In this document: positions 15,870 through 24,483 of the stretch, in pieces
Layout: each line of letters opens with the position of its first letter
How positions within the stretch are numbered: position 1 is the stretch's first letter
Source: Siminovitchia thermophila
GTDB lineage: Bacteria > Bacillota > Bacilli > Bacillales > Bacillaceae_C
Reading direction: 5' to 3'
Length of the DNA stretch: 64,000 bases
Assembly: GCF_016909185.1 (NCBI RefSeq)
Contig: NZ_JAFBFH010000008.1
Location: forward strand, 1 to 64,000
Notes under the pieces: generated by a model
What the model was told of the DNA's origin: nothing
The model's database searches: none
The model's input: the letters and a program-made list of their open reading frames with translations, nothing else
Made by a program: the position numbers and the translations under genes

Positions 15870-17518
15870 TCGCTTTAGCAGACAGAAAATTGGCATTATG
15901 GAACATCAAAATCGCTTATATCGCATTTATTATCGGAACGCTTTGCGGTTTGCTTCAAGTGTTTGTCCGCAACGACTCCCTGGAGCTTCCCAAATGGCTT
16001 GATTACTATCAAGTGCTAACTGCTCATGGCGTATTGCTGGCACTTATTTTTACCACCTTTTTCATTTTCGCCTTTTTGATTGCCGGGATGAGCAAAACAT
16101 TAGGAAGCTTTGGTCCGAAAGTAAGCCGCTCAGCCTGGCTGGGGCTAATTGTGATGACAGTTGGAACGGTTATGGCAACAGTGATGATCATTTCCGGAAA
16201 AGCGTCCGTGTTATATACCTTTTACGCTCCTTTAAAAGCGAGCGGCTGGTTTTATGTCGGGCTTGCACTGTTTATCATCGGAACATGGCTCACAAGCTTT
16301 GCATTAATTGGACATTATGTCGTATGGAAAAGAAAAAACAAAGGACAATTCAGCCCCTTATTCGCTTTTATGACCATGGCCACTTTGCTCTTATGGATCA
16401 TCGCCTGCTTGGGTGTCGTAACGACAGTTGTGTTTCAGTACATCCCATGGTCGTTTGGTTGGGTAGAAACGATCAACGTTGAATTGAGCCGTTCCCTGTT
16501 CTGGTATTTCGGCCACCCGCTCGTTTACTTTTGGCTCTTGCCTGCTTACATTGCCTGGTATACAGTTTTGCCAAAAATTGTCGGAACAGATGTATTTAGC
16601 GATTCACTCGCACGTTTCTCGTTTATCTTATTTATTCTCTTTTCATTCCCGGTCGGATTCCACCACCAATTGACCGAACCCGGAATTGAAAGTTTTTGGA
16701 AGTTTTTACAAGTCATCTTGACGTTCATGGTTGTCATTCCAACCTTGATGACCGCCTTCTCCATGTTCGCAACGTTTGAAATATCCGGAAGAAAAAAAGG
16801 CGGAACCGGATTGTTTGGCTGGTTTAGAAAGCTTCCATGGAAAGATGTTCGATTTACATCCATTTTTATCGCCATGCTGTTTTTCATCCCTGGAGGAGCT
16901 ACGGGAATCATAAACGCAAGCTTTCAGTTAAATGAGCTTGTGCACAATACGCTTTGGGTCGTAGGCCATTTCCACATTACAGTTGGGACACCTGTCGCCA
17001 TGACGTTTATGGGCGTTACCTTTTGGCTCATCCCGTATTTGACGGGCAGACAATTTCCCAAGCATATGCAAAAGCTGGCCTTTATCCAAGTGTTTTCTTG
17101 GGCGATTGGTATGACACTTATGTCTACAGCACAACACTTGTTGGGGCTTCTTGGAGCACCGCGAAGAACAGCTTATTCCGGTTACAATGGACACGAATCT
17201 GCTCTTGACTGGTTTCAGGGCTTGCTCTCCAACCACGTTACCATGGCCATTGGAGGAACGATTTTATTCTTGTCAGCCATTTTGATGGTGTATATCGTTG
17301 CCAATTTGTTATTTGCGGCGCCAAAAGCAAAAAAAGAAAGCGAGTTTGTCGAGTTTCCAATTGCAAACAGCGACACATCGCATACCGCAAAGTATTTGGA
17401 AAACTGGGGAATCTGGGTCGGAGTCGCTTTGGCGCTCATCGTCTTGGCGTATGCCGTTCCGCTTAACGACATGATCCAGCACGCACCTGTAGGTTCAAGA
17501 GGGTTTATTACTTGGTAG
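15866..17518 (+). CDS. cbaA: ba3-type cytochrome c oxidase subunit I
   Basis: This 550-residue haem-copper oxidase subunit reduces oxygen to water and pumps protons. About thirteen membrane helices can be counted. Haem and copper ligands are visible: His in TAHGVLLAL, the CuB His in WYFGHPLVYFWLLP with the neighbouring Tyr of the cross-link region, the His-His pair in VGFHHQLTEPG, and the two haem His in VVGHFHITVG. Sequence and operon order (IIa-II-I) place it in the B family (ba3) of Thermus and Geobacillus. The gene is intact and overlaps subunit II by 4 bp. Confidence 0.95.
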   Translation: MIALADRKLALWNIKIAYIAFIIGTLCGLLQVFVRNDSLELPKWLDYYQVLTAHGVLLALIFTTFFIFAFLIAGMSKTLGSFGPKVSRSAWLGLIVMTVGTVMATVMIISGKASVLYTFYAPLKASGWFYVGLALFIIGTWLTSFALIGHYVVWKRKNKGQFSPLFAFMTMATLLLWIIACLGVVTTVVFQYIPWSFGWVETINVELSRSLFWYFGHPLVYFWLLPAYIAWYTVLPKIVGTDVFSDSLARFSFILFILFSFPVGFHHQLTEPGIESFWKFLQVILTFMVVIPTLMTAFSMFATFEISGRKKGGTGLFGWFRKLPWKDVRFTSIFIAMLFFIPGGATGIINASFQLNELVHNTLWVVGHFHITVGTPVAMTFMGVTFWLIPYLTGRQFPKHMQKLAFIQVFSWAIGMTLMSTAQHLLGLLGAPRRTAYSGYNGHESALDWFQGLLSNHVTMAIGGTILFLSAILMVYIVANLLFAAPKAKKESEFVEFPIANSDTSHTAKYLENWGIWVGVALALIVLAYAVPLNDMIQHAPVGSRGFITW

Positions 17519-17530
17519 GAGTTGATCCAT

Positions 17531-17611
17531 ATGTTTCTAGCTGTATTTTCCATGTTGATCGTTGCCACTACGATCATGATTATTTCTGTCGAACTCAAAG
17601 AAGATGCTTGA
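17531..17611 (+). CDS. 26-residue membrane peptide of the oxidase operon
   Basis: A 26-codon frame starts 12 bp after the subunit I stop. It has a clear ribosome binding site (TAGGAGTTGATCC before ATG), a hydrophobic helix FLAVFSMLIVATTIMIISV and an acidic tail ELKEDA. Such single-helix peptides resemble the small accessory subunits found with many terminal oxidases (CydX- or CcoQ/CtaM-like in size), but no homology can be claimed. It is too short for ordinary gene finders. Tight spacing and the ribosome binding site argue that it is translated. Confidence 0.6.
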   Translation: MFLAVFSMLIVATTIMIISVELKEDA

Positions 17612-17709
17612 AACAGCAAATGGAGGCTGATGAATGTGTAACATGATTCACGCGAAATTAGTAAACTTCCTTTATTAGGGAGATTACCTGATTCATCTCA
17701 AATAGAACA

Positions 17710-17755
17710 AAAAATAGACGAGGATCTCTTCATGCATCCCCGTCTATTTTTATTT
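17710..17755. terminator. bidirectional terminator between cba operon and hprK paralogue
   Basis: The perfect inverted repeat AAAAATAGACG (17710-17720) with CGTCTATTTTT (17741-17751) ends both convergent transcription units, with A and T tracts on the two sides. Confidence 0.8.
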
Positions 17756-18664
17756 TTCCGTTTCCAGCCGCTTGGAAAATTCCTCCATAGCGCTGTAACC
17801 TTCCCGCTGCAAATACCAGTTGTTGGCGGCTGCTTCAATAAGTCCTGCCACATCACGGCCCGGTTGAAGCTGGATTTCAATGTATGGAATTCGAACACCC
17901 ATATAATCCGAAAATTTCGGTTCCAACTCCAGATCATTGTATAACGAGTTTTCTTCCCATTTCGTCAGTTCAATATCCAACACAATTCGGGTTTGATCCT
18001 GGAACGCCTCTCTTCCGTATAGACGAACGACATTCACAAGGCCAATGCTGCGCAATGCAAGCAGTTCCTTCGTCTTTTGATCATGGGTTCCCAACAACGT
18101 TTGCGGCCCCAGCTTTTTTAATGTCACAACATCGTCGGCCACCAAGCGGTGTCCACGGCGAATCAAAGTATGAGCCGTTTCACTCTTTCCAATACCGGAT
18201 TTTCCCCTGAGTAAAACCCCAATTCCCGAGACATTCACACAAACGCCATGTATGGCCATTTCGGGAGCCAATGCTTTCAGCATATAAGCATCCAACTTGG
18301 AAACAAATTCCGATGTCGGATCCTCATGCGTCCGAAGCAGAGGAATTCCTTCTTGAATGCAGCACTGGGTCAGATGATGTATGCTGTCCTGGCTTGCCGT
18401 AATAATAAAACAAGGCGGATGATAATGAACGATATTTCCAATACGCAACTTCTGCTCCTCATTTGTCAGTGTATGTAAAAAGTTTAACTCTTTTCTCCCC
18501 AACACCTGAACAAGCTCCATCGGAAAAAATTCAAAGAAACCGACAAACTCCAATCCCGGACGATGCGCTTTTGATTTTGTAATCTTGCGATCAAGCTGGT
18601 CTTCCCCAGCCAATACCTCTAATGAAAACTTGTTCATTAATTCTTTTACTGTAATTGATTTCAC
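17750..18664 (-). CDS. hprK: HPr kinase/phosphorylase-like protein (divergent, stand-alone)
   Basis: HprK phosphorylates HPr and related carriers on a serine and so drives CcpA-dependent carbon catabolite control. The 304-residue product has the N-terminal domain with HRPGLEFVGFFEFFP and the C-terminal kinase with a full P-loop, LLRGKSGIGKSETAHTLI, followed by RGHRLVADDVV. The second family signature is altered: the usual EIRGLGIINVM-type loop reads ALRSIGLVNVVRLYG. It is not followed by lgt and ppaX as the main Bacillus hprK is, so it may be a second copy with a changed kinase/phosphorylase balance or target. A GTG start (18664) is preferred since GGAG lies nine bases upstream. Confidence 0.82.
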   Translation of the reverse strand: MKSITVKELMNKFSLEVLAGEDQLDRKITKSKAHRPGLEFVGFFEFFPMELVQVLGRKELNFLHTLTNEEQKLRIGNIVHYHPPCFIITASQDSIHHLTQCCIQEGIPLLRTHEDPTSEFVSKLDAYMLKALAPEMAIHGVCVNVSGIGVLLRGKSGIGKSETAHTLIRRGHRLVADDVVTLKKLGPQTLLGTHDQKTKELLALRSIGLVNVVRLYGREAFQDQTRIVLDIELTKWEENSLYNDLELEPKFSDYMGVRIPYIEIQLQPGRDVAGLIEAAANNWYLQREGYSAMEEFSKRLETEK

Positions 18665-18935
18665 GATGACACTCTCCATTTGTACTTAATCAACAAAGGA
18701 AATCCTTATGTTTTGGATTATACTTGAAAAAAGAGGAAACGTCATCCATCACAATGCCCATTTTTAAGCGCTTACATTCCTAAAACTTAAAAATGTCGAT
18801 TTTTACACATAGAATCGTTCTCGGCTCACAAATCGAGAAACTAAATGACCTTGTCAAAAAGAAATTCCAAAGCGTCTCTCTTTGGCGTTTCTGTTATATA
18901 GTTGAATGGAAAGTCTCCTTACATGAGCCTTTAGA
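18665..18935. other. intergenic region upstream of the HprK paralogue
   Basis: This should contain the hprK-like promoter on the minus strand. No gene or confident operator is seen; the stretch adjoins repeat copy B. Confidence 0.3.
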
Positions 18936-19093
18936 ATAAAGTGAAACTTCATTCAGTGGGCGTTTTCTTCCATCTCCTACTGAATGTTAGTTGAACGAAT
19001 TTGGCATGTAGGTGCCGTTTTCTCCCACTTAGGCCTTTTGAATCAACTCAGGTCTTCAAGTGATGTATAATGGCACCTTGCATGCGGGATAAA
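18936..19093 (-). repeat. dispersed structured repeat, copy B
   Basis: Read on the minus strand this is the same unit as at 10967 and 39808: TTATCCCGCATGCAAGGTGCC at the start, GAAGACC with AAAAGGCCT, GAAAACGGCACCTACATGCC, GTTCAACTAACATTCAGTAG, then GAATGAAGTTTCACTTTAT. One arm of the second hairpin has changed (CGCCCACTGAATG for CTCCTACTGAATG). It lies 23 bp before the hydrolase gene, in the opposite direction. Confidence 0.8.
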
Positions 19094-19116
19094 ATAAGAT
19101 AAGATGGTGAAACGAC

Positions 19117-19761
19117 ATGAAAGTTCAGCAAAAAACGCTAATAGCGAACAAAAAAGAAATTCCATACACTCATATTGAAAATGGAAATGAGATTGTTTGT
19201 TTTATGTTTTCCGGATTAAGTTACACGTATGATCAGCCATTATTTTATTATTCGACAATGACGATGCTACAAAATGAGTACGATGTTGTCCATGTCCACT
19301 ATTCTTACGGACAGGATATATTCAAACTTCCATTGGCAGAAATAACAAACATGATCAGTCATGATGTAAAACCCATCATTGACGATGTGCTTAAAAGTAA
19401 TCAATATCAAGAAACTATGTTTTTAGGGAAATCTCTTGGCACAATTCCCCTTATTAACGACCTGATGAAAAACAATAGGTATGTACATTCTAAAATGGTT
19501 CTATTAACCCCATTACTGCGGTTTGACTCCATTTTTGAAACACTATTGATGTGCAAACATTCGACGCTTATTGTGATAGGGGAAAAAGATGACCATTATA
19601 TTCCAAGTAAAATCGAAAGCATTCAACATCAAACAAATATGGAAATAAAAATAATCCCCAATGCCAATCACTCTCTAGAGATGGAACCCTTTCATACCGC
19701 AATGTCAATCTCGGCCTTAGATCAGGTAATGAAAAGCGTAGATGATTTTATACGGTTATAA
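19117..19761 (+). CDS. alpha/beta hydrolase
   Basis: This 214-residue cytosolic protein has the alpha/beta-hydrolase catalytic triad layout: nucleophile Ser in FLGKSLGTIPL (GxSxG, near residue 108), acid in VIGEKDDHYIP (near 160) and His in PNANHSLEMEP (near 190). The oxyanion region is FMFSGLSYTYDQP. It lacks a lid domain and a signal peptide, which suits a small esterase or lipase-like enzyme; the substrate is unknown. GATGGTG precedes the ATG. It stands alone after repeat copy B, which may carry or disturb its promoter. Confidence 0.8.
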   Translation: MKVQQKTLIANKKEIPYTHIENGNEIVCFMFSGLSYTYDQPLFYYSTMTMLQNEYDVVHVHYSYGQDIFKLPLAEITNMISHDVKPIIDDVLKSNQYQETMFLGKSLGTIPLINDLMKNNRYVHSKMVLLTPLLRFDSIFETLLMCKHSTLIVIGEKDDHYIPSKIESIQHQTNMEIKIIPNANHSLEMEPFHTAMSISALDQVMKSVDDFIRL

Positions 19762-20091
19762 CCCGTATACAAAGGTAATTTTGTTATAGGAGTTAAAAAA
19801 ACTTCGAAAAAGGATTTGTGCGTCTTTCATTTTCCGAAGGGCTACTACATGAACAACGAAACATCAATGAGATTTGTACTAAACAATAGACAGCTCCTGT
19901 ATTCCTTTAAGGGCTTCTCTTTTTCCTGGCTCTCTCTTGCACCGCCGCTTGGAAATTGCACCTTACCAGAACCCCGTTCCAAGATATGGCACGGCCATGA
20001 CAAGTCTTTTTTGCATTGTCAAACAGATTATTGGAGTTGGACATATGCCTGGAATATAATGATGTAAAATAAGTGAAAAAGGGTGTATCGA
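19762..20091. other. intergenic stretch without a supported gene
   Basis: An 83-codon plus-strand frame is open at 19816-20067, but it has no ribosome binding site, an unlikely composition (many Trp and Pro) and a longer open frame opposite to it. The region should contain the promoter of the DinB-like gene. Confidence 0.3.
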
Positions 20092-20547
20092 ATGGAATCA
20101 TTAAACATGTTTCAATATTCTCGTGCCGCTTTCCTGATCGCATTGAGAAATACGCCTGATGACAAATGGGACGAGCAGCCGCCGATGTTTTCAAATACGA
20201 TACGCTGGAACGCGGGTCACGTTTACATAACGGCTGAAGATTATTTAAGCAAGGCCGATCACGATTATGAGATTGTACACCCGGAATGGTACGATCTTTT
20301 TATCGACGGATCCAGCCCTGCCGACTGGGGCAGTGAGATCCCCTCCGTGGAAGATCTTTTAACAGCCATTGAAGAACAGGGCGAGCGGATACTGAGTTAT
20401 TTTAATAGTAAATTGCAAAACACTGCCGATGAGACTGTAAATATTCGATATCTCAAATTGGATACGGTAGACGCCGCGCTCCAATTCGTGACTTGGCACG
20501 AAGGGATTCATCTGGGAATCATCATATCCATGCAAAAACTATTTTAA
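20092..20547 (+). CDS. DinB-like four-helix protein
   Basis: DinB/YfiT-like proteins are four-helix bundles with a three-histidine metal site; many are thiol-dependent S-transferases. The 151-residue product shows the first metal His in IRWNAGHVYITAEDYL (near residue 43) and the C-terminal pair in FVTWHEGIHLGIIISM (His-x3-His), the standard arrangement. The ATG at 20092 follows AAGGGTG by five bases and is preferred to the GTG nine bases earlier, which lies inside that site. It is a single gene closed by a terminator. The substrate cannot be inferred. Confidence 0.82.
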   Translation: MESLNMFQYSRAAFLIALRNTPDDKWDEQPPMFSNTIRWNAGHVYITAEDYLSKADHDYEIVHPEWYDLFIDGSSPADWGSEIPSVEDLLTAIEEQGERILSYFNSKLQNTADETVNIRYLKLDTVDAALQFVTWHEGIHLGIIISMQKLF

Positions 20548-20600
20548 AGAAAACGGGGCTAGCGCAGCAGACGGTAGCCCAGTCGCACTTCTAATCGCAA

Positions 20601-20629
20601 ACAAAGGGCTGAAAACCCTTTGTTTTTTT
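20601..20629. terminator. terminator between dinB-like gene and lipoprotein gene
   Basis: The perfect stem ACAAAGGG/CCCTTTGT with a six-base loop is followed by TTTTTTT on the plus strand. It is shared by the two convergent genes. Confidence 0.8.
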
Positions 20630-21551
20630 ATGGGAGCTTATAATGGCCCTCATAAATGCTGTTCGCTTCCTCTTTTGAGACCCTGTACATTCTTTCGCCC
20701 TCCGTATGCAACACATTCTTTTCCACCAAAGCGAGCTTTGTTTTATAGCCGTCTGCAAACGTCAATTCTAATTCAACTTCATTTAACCAATTTACTTCTA
20801 CGATCTGGTCCTTAAACAAGTCGTCCGACTCTTTCACCGCACAGGCAAGATAATCATTTGTAAGGTGGCATGCGGCCGCCTTGTCGGCGGTGAGCCAATA
20901 CCCTTCTGCTGCTCCAACCGTTTTTGCCTTTAGTACGAACTGCTTTTTCTCCGCTCTGTCAGCTTCTGCCCTGGCTCTCGCTAGTTCTTCCGCTTCCTTT
21001 ACTGCTGTCGCTTTTACTGCCCTCATTTCCGACAAGCTTGTTTCTGCATCATGCTTTATATCTGAAAAAAACGGATGGCTCAAGTCTTGTTGTAAAATAG
21101 ATTCGAGTATAGAAATGGATTCGTCATATCGTTCTTTTTGGAATGTTTTCTTGGCCTCTTCGTAACTCTCGGCATATTTCTTTTTTACCGCTTCCATATC
21201 AGCTATTTGTTTTCGCAGCTGTTTGGCATTTTTTACAAGACTGTCCGAACCATCTTTCATGTTAACCACTTGCTCAACTGATTTATTAGCGGCGTCCAAT
21301 TTGCCTTCATCGAAAAACCTTTTGGCTTCTGTCATTTTTTGGGTCTGTTGAAACAGGATGGCAGCTTTTTCATCATTTTTCTTTTCATTTAAAGCATTCT
21401 TAAAAAAGTCAGTTGCAATCTCATAGTTTTCTTGTTTTATTTGCTCATGCCCTTGCTCCATCATTTCATCATATATTTTATGACTCTTTGTACAGCCGAA
21501 GATAAACAACATCATAAAGCTGATCATCGATACCGTGAGTATTGTCTTCAT
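20628..21551 (-). CDS. TPR-like lipoprotein
   Basis: This 307-residue protein begins with a lipoprotein signal peptide, MKTILTVSMISFMMLFIFGC, with the acylated Cys in FIFGC. It is therefore anchored on the outer face of the membrane. Residues 25-180 are helical, charged repeats of the tetratricopeptide kind (YEIATDFFKNALNEKKNDEKA, RFFDEGKLDAANKSVEQV, YDESISILESILQQD). A coiled coil follows (AVKEAEELARARAEADRAEKK), and then a small C-terminal beta-rich domain with two Cys (AACHLTNDYLACAVK). The ATG at 21551 is preceded by GGGAG. Function is unknown; it probably scaffolds envelope proteins. Confidence 0.72.
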   Translation of the reverse strand: MKTILTVSMISFMMLFIFGCTKSHKIYDEMMEQGHEQIKQENYEIATDFFKNALNEKKNDEKAAILFQQTQKMTEAKRFFDEGKLDAANKSVEQVVNMKDGSDSLVKNAKQLRKQIADMEAVKKKYAESYEEAKKTFQKERYDESISILESILQQDLSHPFFSDIKHDAETSLSEMRAVKATAVKEAEELARARAEADRAEKKQFVLKAKTVGAAEGYWLTADKAAACHLTNDYLACAVKESDDLFKDQIVEVNWLNEVELELTFADGYKTKLALVEKNVLHTEGERMYRVSKEEANSIYEGHYKLP

Positions 21552-21679
21552 TACTACTTTAAACTCCCTCTGTCTTTTCACGGATAAAACCGCTAGTCTT
21601 ATTGTAAATGGTTTTTTGATAATGTCGATAACAAAATTGGAATTTCATATTTTTTGAAGATAATGATAAGGAGGCGTTC

Positions 21680-22546
21680 ATGGTGAAAGTAACCTTGGTA
21701 AAGGCTTTGGCGGCCGCGGGCGATCATACGAATATCCGGGAGATAAAGCGGGCGCATGGCGGGTCGATTAATGAAAGCTTTTTCGTAGAAACCAACAAGA
21801 ACAAGTATTTTATCAAGTGTCACCCAAATTCCCCAAAGCATTTTTTCTCAATGGAGGCCAAGGGCTTACAGTACATAAAGGATACAGGAACCATTTCCGT
21901 ACCCGATGTTTTGGCCTATTCTGATGAAAAGGAGGCGGCGTTTCTCGTTTTGGAATGGATTGAAGGACAGGAAACTGTAAATACTCAGACCCTGCTCGGC
22001 TGTCAATTGGCCGCCATGCATGAACATGCCGGGGAAAAACATGGCTTTTCTCAAGATACTTATATTGGTATACTGCCTCAGCCAAACGGACCTTACGACA
22101 ATTGGCTCAAGTATTATCGAGATCGGAGGCTGCGCGCCCAATTAGAGCTGGGAATGAAAAATAACGTCATTACGGGGAAGAGGCGAGAAAAAATGGACGA
22201 GCTGTTGAAGGGTCTGGGAAACTGGATTCCAGAAGATATTAAGCCGTCTTATTTGCACGGAGATTTATGGAACGGCAATTGGATGGCCGGACCCGGCGGC
22301 CGCCCATACCTTATTGATCCTTCCTTTCTTTTTGGCGACAGACATTTTGAAATCGCCTTTACGGAACTGTTTGGGGGCTTTTCACAAGAATTTTATCGTG
22401 CCTATAGCGACCGCTATCCATTAGATCCGCATTATCATGAAAGAAAGCCACTGTATCAGTTATACTATTTGCTTGTCCATCTCAACCTGTTTGGTGAAGT
22501 GTATGGAACACAGGTGGATAGGGTGTTAACACGTTATGTTGGATAA
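21680..22546 (+). CDS. fructosamine kinase family protein
   Basis: Fructosamine and ribulosamine kinases phosphorylate sugars attached to amines, so that the adduct falls apart and glycated proteins or amino acids are repaired. The 288-residue protein has the family features: HGGSINESFFVETNKNKYFIK at the ATP-binding loop, the substrate segment LVLEWIEG, and the catalytic loop YLHGDLWNGNWMAG followed by YLIDPSFLFGDRHFEIAF. AAGGAGG precedes the ATG by six bases. It is a single gene. A general aminoglycoside-phosphotransferase-like kinase is the alternative, but the HGDLWNGN motif favours the fructosamine family. Confidence 0.88.
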   Translation: MVKVTLVKALAAAGDHTNIREIKRAHGGSINESFFVETNKNKYFIKCHPNSPKHFFSMEAKGLQYIKDTGTISVPDVLAYSDEKEAAFLVLEWIEGQETVNTQTLLGCQLAAMHEHAGEKHGFSQDTYIGILPQPNGPYDNWLKYYRDRRLRAQLELGMKNNVITGKRREKMDELLKGLGNWIPEDIKPSYLHGDLWNGNWMAGPGGRPYLIDPSFLFGDRHFEIAFTELFGGFSQEFYRAYSDRYPLDPHYHERKPLYQLYYLLVHLNLFGEVYGTQVDRVLTRYVG

Positions 22547-22550
22547 TTCA

Positions 22551-22584
22551 AAAAGGCACTCTCACCAAATGAAAGTACTTTTTT
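22551..22584. terminator. bidirectional terminator
   Basis: An imperfect inverted repeat, AAAAGGCACTCTCA with TGAAAGTACTTTTTT, separates the convergent fructosamine kinase and SLC13 genes. Confidence 0.6.
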
Positions 22585-22590
22585 GCATCC

Positions 22591-24441
22591 TTATAATGGA
22601 AAAAAGAACGGGATGGCAAACATCATGACAACAAACACGACGGCCATTAAAGGGATGCCGACTTTTACAAAATCGAACACTTTATAGCCTCCCGCCGTCA
22701 TGACCATCGCATTTGTCGGAGAAGCAACCGGTGTGGCAAAAGCCATATTGGATGCCACTGCGACAGCAATTAAAAATGTATATGGGTTGGCATCAATCGA
22801 CAACGCCGCATTCATTGCAATAGGCGCAAATAAAATAGCGGTCGCCGTATTGCTAATAAATTGGCCAAAAATCATCGACAGCAAATATATGCCTGCAAAT
22901 ACACCGAGCGATCCGAATCCGCCCATCGTTTTAATGATGATTTCCGAAAGGATCAGCATTCCGCCGGTTTTTTCCAAAGCAGTCGCTATTGGCAACATGG
23001 CGGCGACAAGAACAATGGTCTCCCAATTGACTTGGCTATAGGCGTCATCCATATTGCGCAGGCACCCTGTCAAAATCATTAATACGGAGCCAATTAATAC
23101 CGAAATAACAGTTGGAAACACTTCAAATACCATAAGAAAAACCATCAGTAAAATAATACCGGCAGCGACAGGAGCCTTACCGCTTGCCGCCGCCTTTCTG
23201 GCATGTACTTGCGGCTGCCCGACAACGACAACGTCATTCGTTTCCTGCGCCAACAACTCAATGGAGTCCCAAGAACCTTGGACTAAAAGAGCATCCCCAA
23301 AGCGAAGACGCTGCTTGGATGGCTCTTTCAAAACAAATTGCCCTTGACGATTGATGCCCAAAATATTTAAATTGTATTTTTCTCTAAAGCCAATTCCCCT
23401 AATCGTTTGGTTAATGAATTTGGAGTGCGGGGTCAAAAGGACTTCTGCAATGCCTAATTGTTTGGATACAAGCTCATCTGCTTCAGATTGTTCTTCATCG
23501 ATTGTCAATCCGAAATCTTTGACCATTTTTTCAATGTTTTCAAGTGAGCCTTGAACATATAACACATCTTTTGGTTGAATGACACTCGTCGGCCCAGCCA
23601 TCTCTTGGTATCTGATTGGCAGAAGATTCAATCCTTCTTGGGATTTTCGGACAATTTTTAAAATGTATAGCTGATACGTTGCCGGTATTTTTAATTGAGA
23701 CAGACGTTTGCCAATCATCACTGATTCTTCAGGCACTTGCACTTTATACAAGCGGCCCCCCAGCTGATAATCAACAGAGAGCTGTTTGGGCGAAAGCTGG
23801 TGTTCATCTTCGGAACCACCCCGCTTCTTCCCTTTCGGAAGCAGTTTATTGCGTACAAAGTATAAATACAAAATACCAATAACGACGCCGACAAGCCCTA
23901 CAGGTGTAATATCAAAAAAACCAAGCTTTTTATATCCATTTTCGACAAGTGTTTCACTGACAATCAAGTTTGCCGGGGAAGCGATCAATGTCAGCAAGCC
24001 GGAAAAACTGGCCACATATGAAAGTGGAATTAAAAACTTGGAAGGACTGCTGTGAATGCTAATGGCAATGCTGACAACGATCGGCAGCATGATCGCCACT
24101 GTTCCAGTGTTGCTCATAAATGTACCAATGAGCGCAACGATAACAAGCAGAATCACAAACAGCTTATTTTCACTTTTCCCCGCCGAACGGAGAACGAATT
24201 TGCTTGCCATCTGCGCGAGTCCGGTATGCAAAATACCCGCCCCGACAATAAATAAACCCGCGACCATGATCACAACGGAATTGGAAAAGCCGACAAGCGC
24301 TTCTGCGGGGCTCAATATTCCCGCCAATACAAACGCCAGCAAACCCATAACCGCCACGAGATCGGCCCGAATCAGGTTGGACATAAATAAAATAATCGTG
24401 ATGCCTAAAATTACAAATGTCAATATAAGGTCCAAATTCAT
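22591..24441 (-). CDS. SLC13/DASS-family permease with two RCK_C domains
   Basis: This 616-residue membrane protein has the divided layout of CitT/DASS anion carriers with regulatory RCK_C (TrkA_C) domains inserted in the cytosolic loop. The first membrane half contains the SNTGTVAIMLPIV hairpin motif, and the second half the matching SNTATAILFAPIA. Residues about 215-390 hold two TrkA_C modules (EESVMIGKRLSQLKIP and HSKFINQTIRGIGFRE). Such proteins import sulfate, dicarboxylates or other anions with sodium; the substrate cannot be told. AAAGGATTC precedes the ATG. No partner genes are near. Confidence 0.88.
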   Translation of the reverse strand: MNLDLILTFVILGITIILFMSNLIRADLVAVMGLLAFVLAGILSPAEALVGFSNSVVIMVAGLFIVGAGILHTGLAQMASKFVLRSAGKSENKLFVILLVIVALIGTFMSNTGTVAIMLPIVVSIAISIHSSPSKFLIPLSYVASFSGLLTLIASPANLIVSETLVENGYKKLGFFDITPVGLVGVVIGILYLYFVRNKLLPKGKKRGGSEDEHQLSPKQLSVDYQLGGRLYKVQVPEESVMIGKRLSQLKIPATYQLYILKIVRKSQEGLNLLPIRYQEMAGPTSVIQPKDVLYVQGSLENIEKMVKDFGLTIDEEQSEADELVSKQLGIAEVLLTPHSKFINQTIRGIGFREKYNLNILGINRQGQFVLKEPSKQRLRFGDALLVQGSWDSIELLAQETNDVVVVGQPQVHARKAAASGKAPVAAGIILLMVFLMVFEVFPTVISVLIGSVLMILTGCLRNMDDAYSQVNWETIVLVAAMLPIATALEKTGGMLILSEIIIKTMGGFGSLGVFAGIYLLSMIFGQFISNTATAILFAPIAMNAALSIDANPYTFLIAVAVASNMAFATPVASPTNAMVMTAGGYKVFDFVKVGIPLMAVVFVVMMFAIPFFFPL

Positions 24442-24483
24442 CTGAATCCTTTCTAAACATGTTTTACTACATACAGTACCCGC

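Noticed and set aside
19816-20067. Small gene before the DinB-like gene
   Set aside because: No ribosome binding site, an unlikely amino acid composition and an overlapping longer frame opposite.
24052-24445. Genes on the plus strand inside the SLC13 gene
   Set aside because: They are mirror frames of a clearly coding minus-strand gene.
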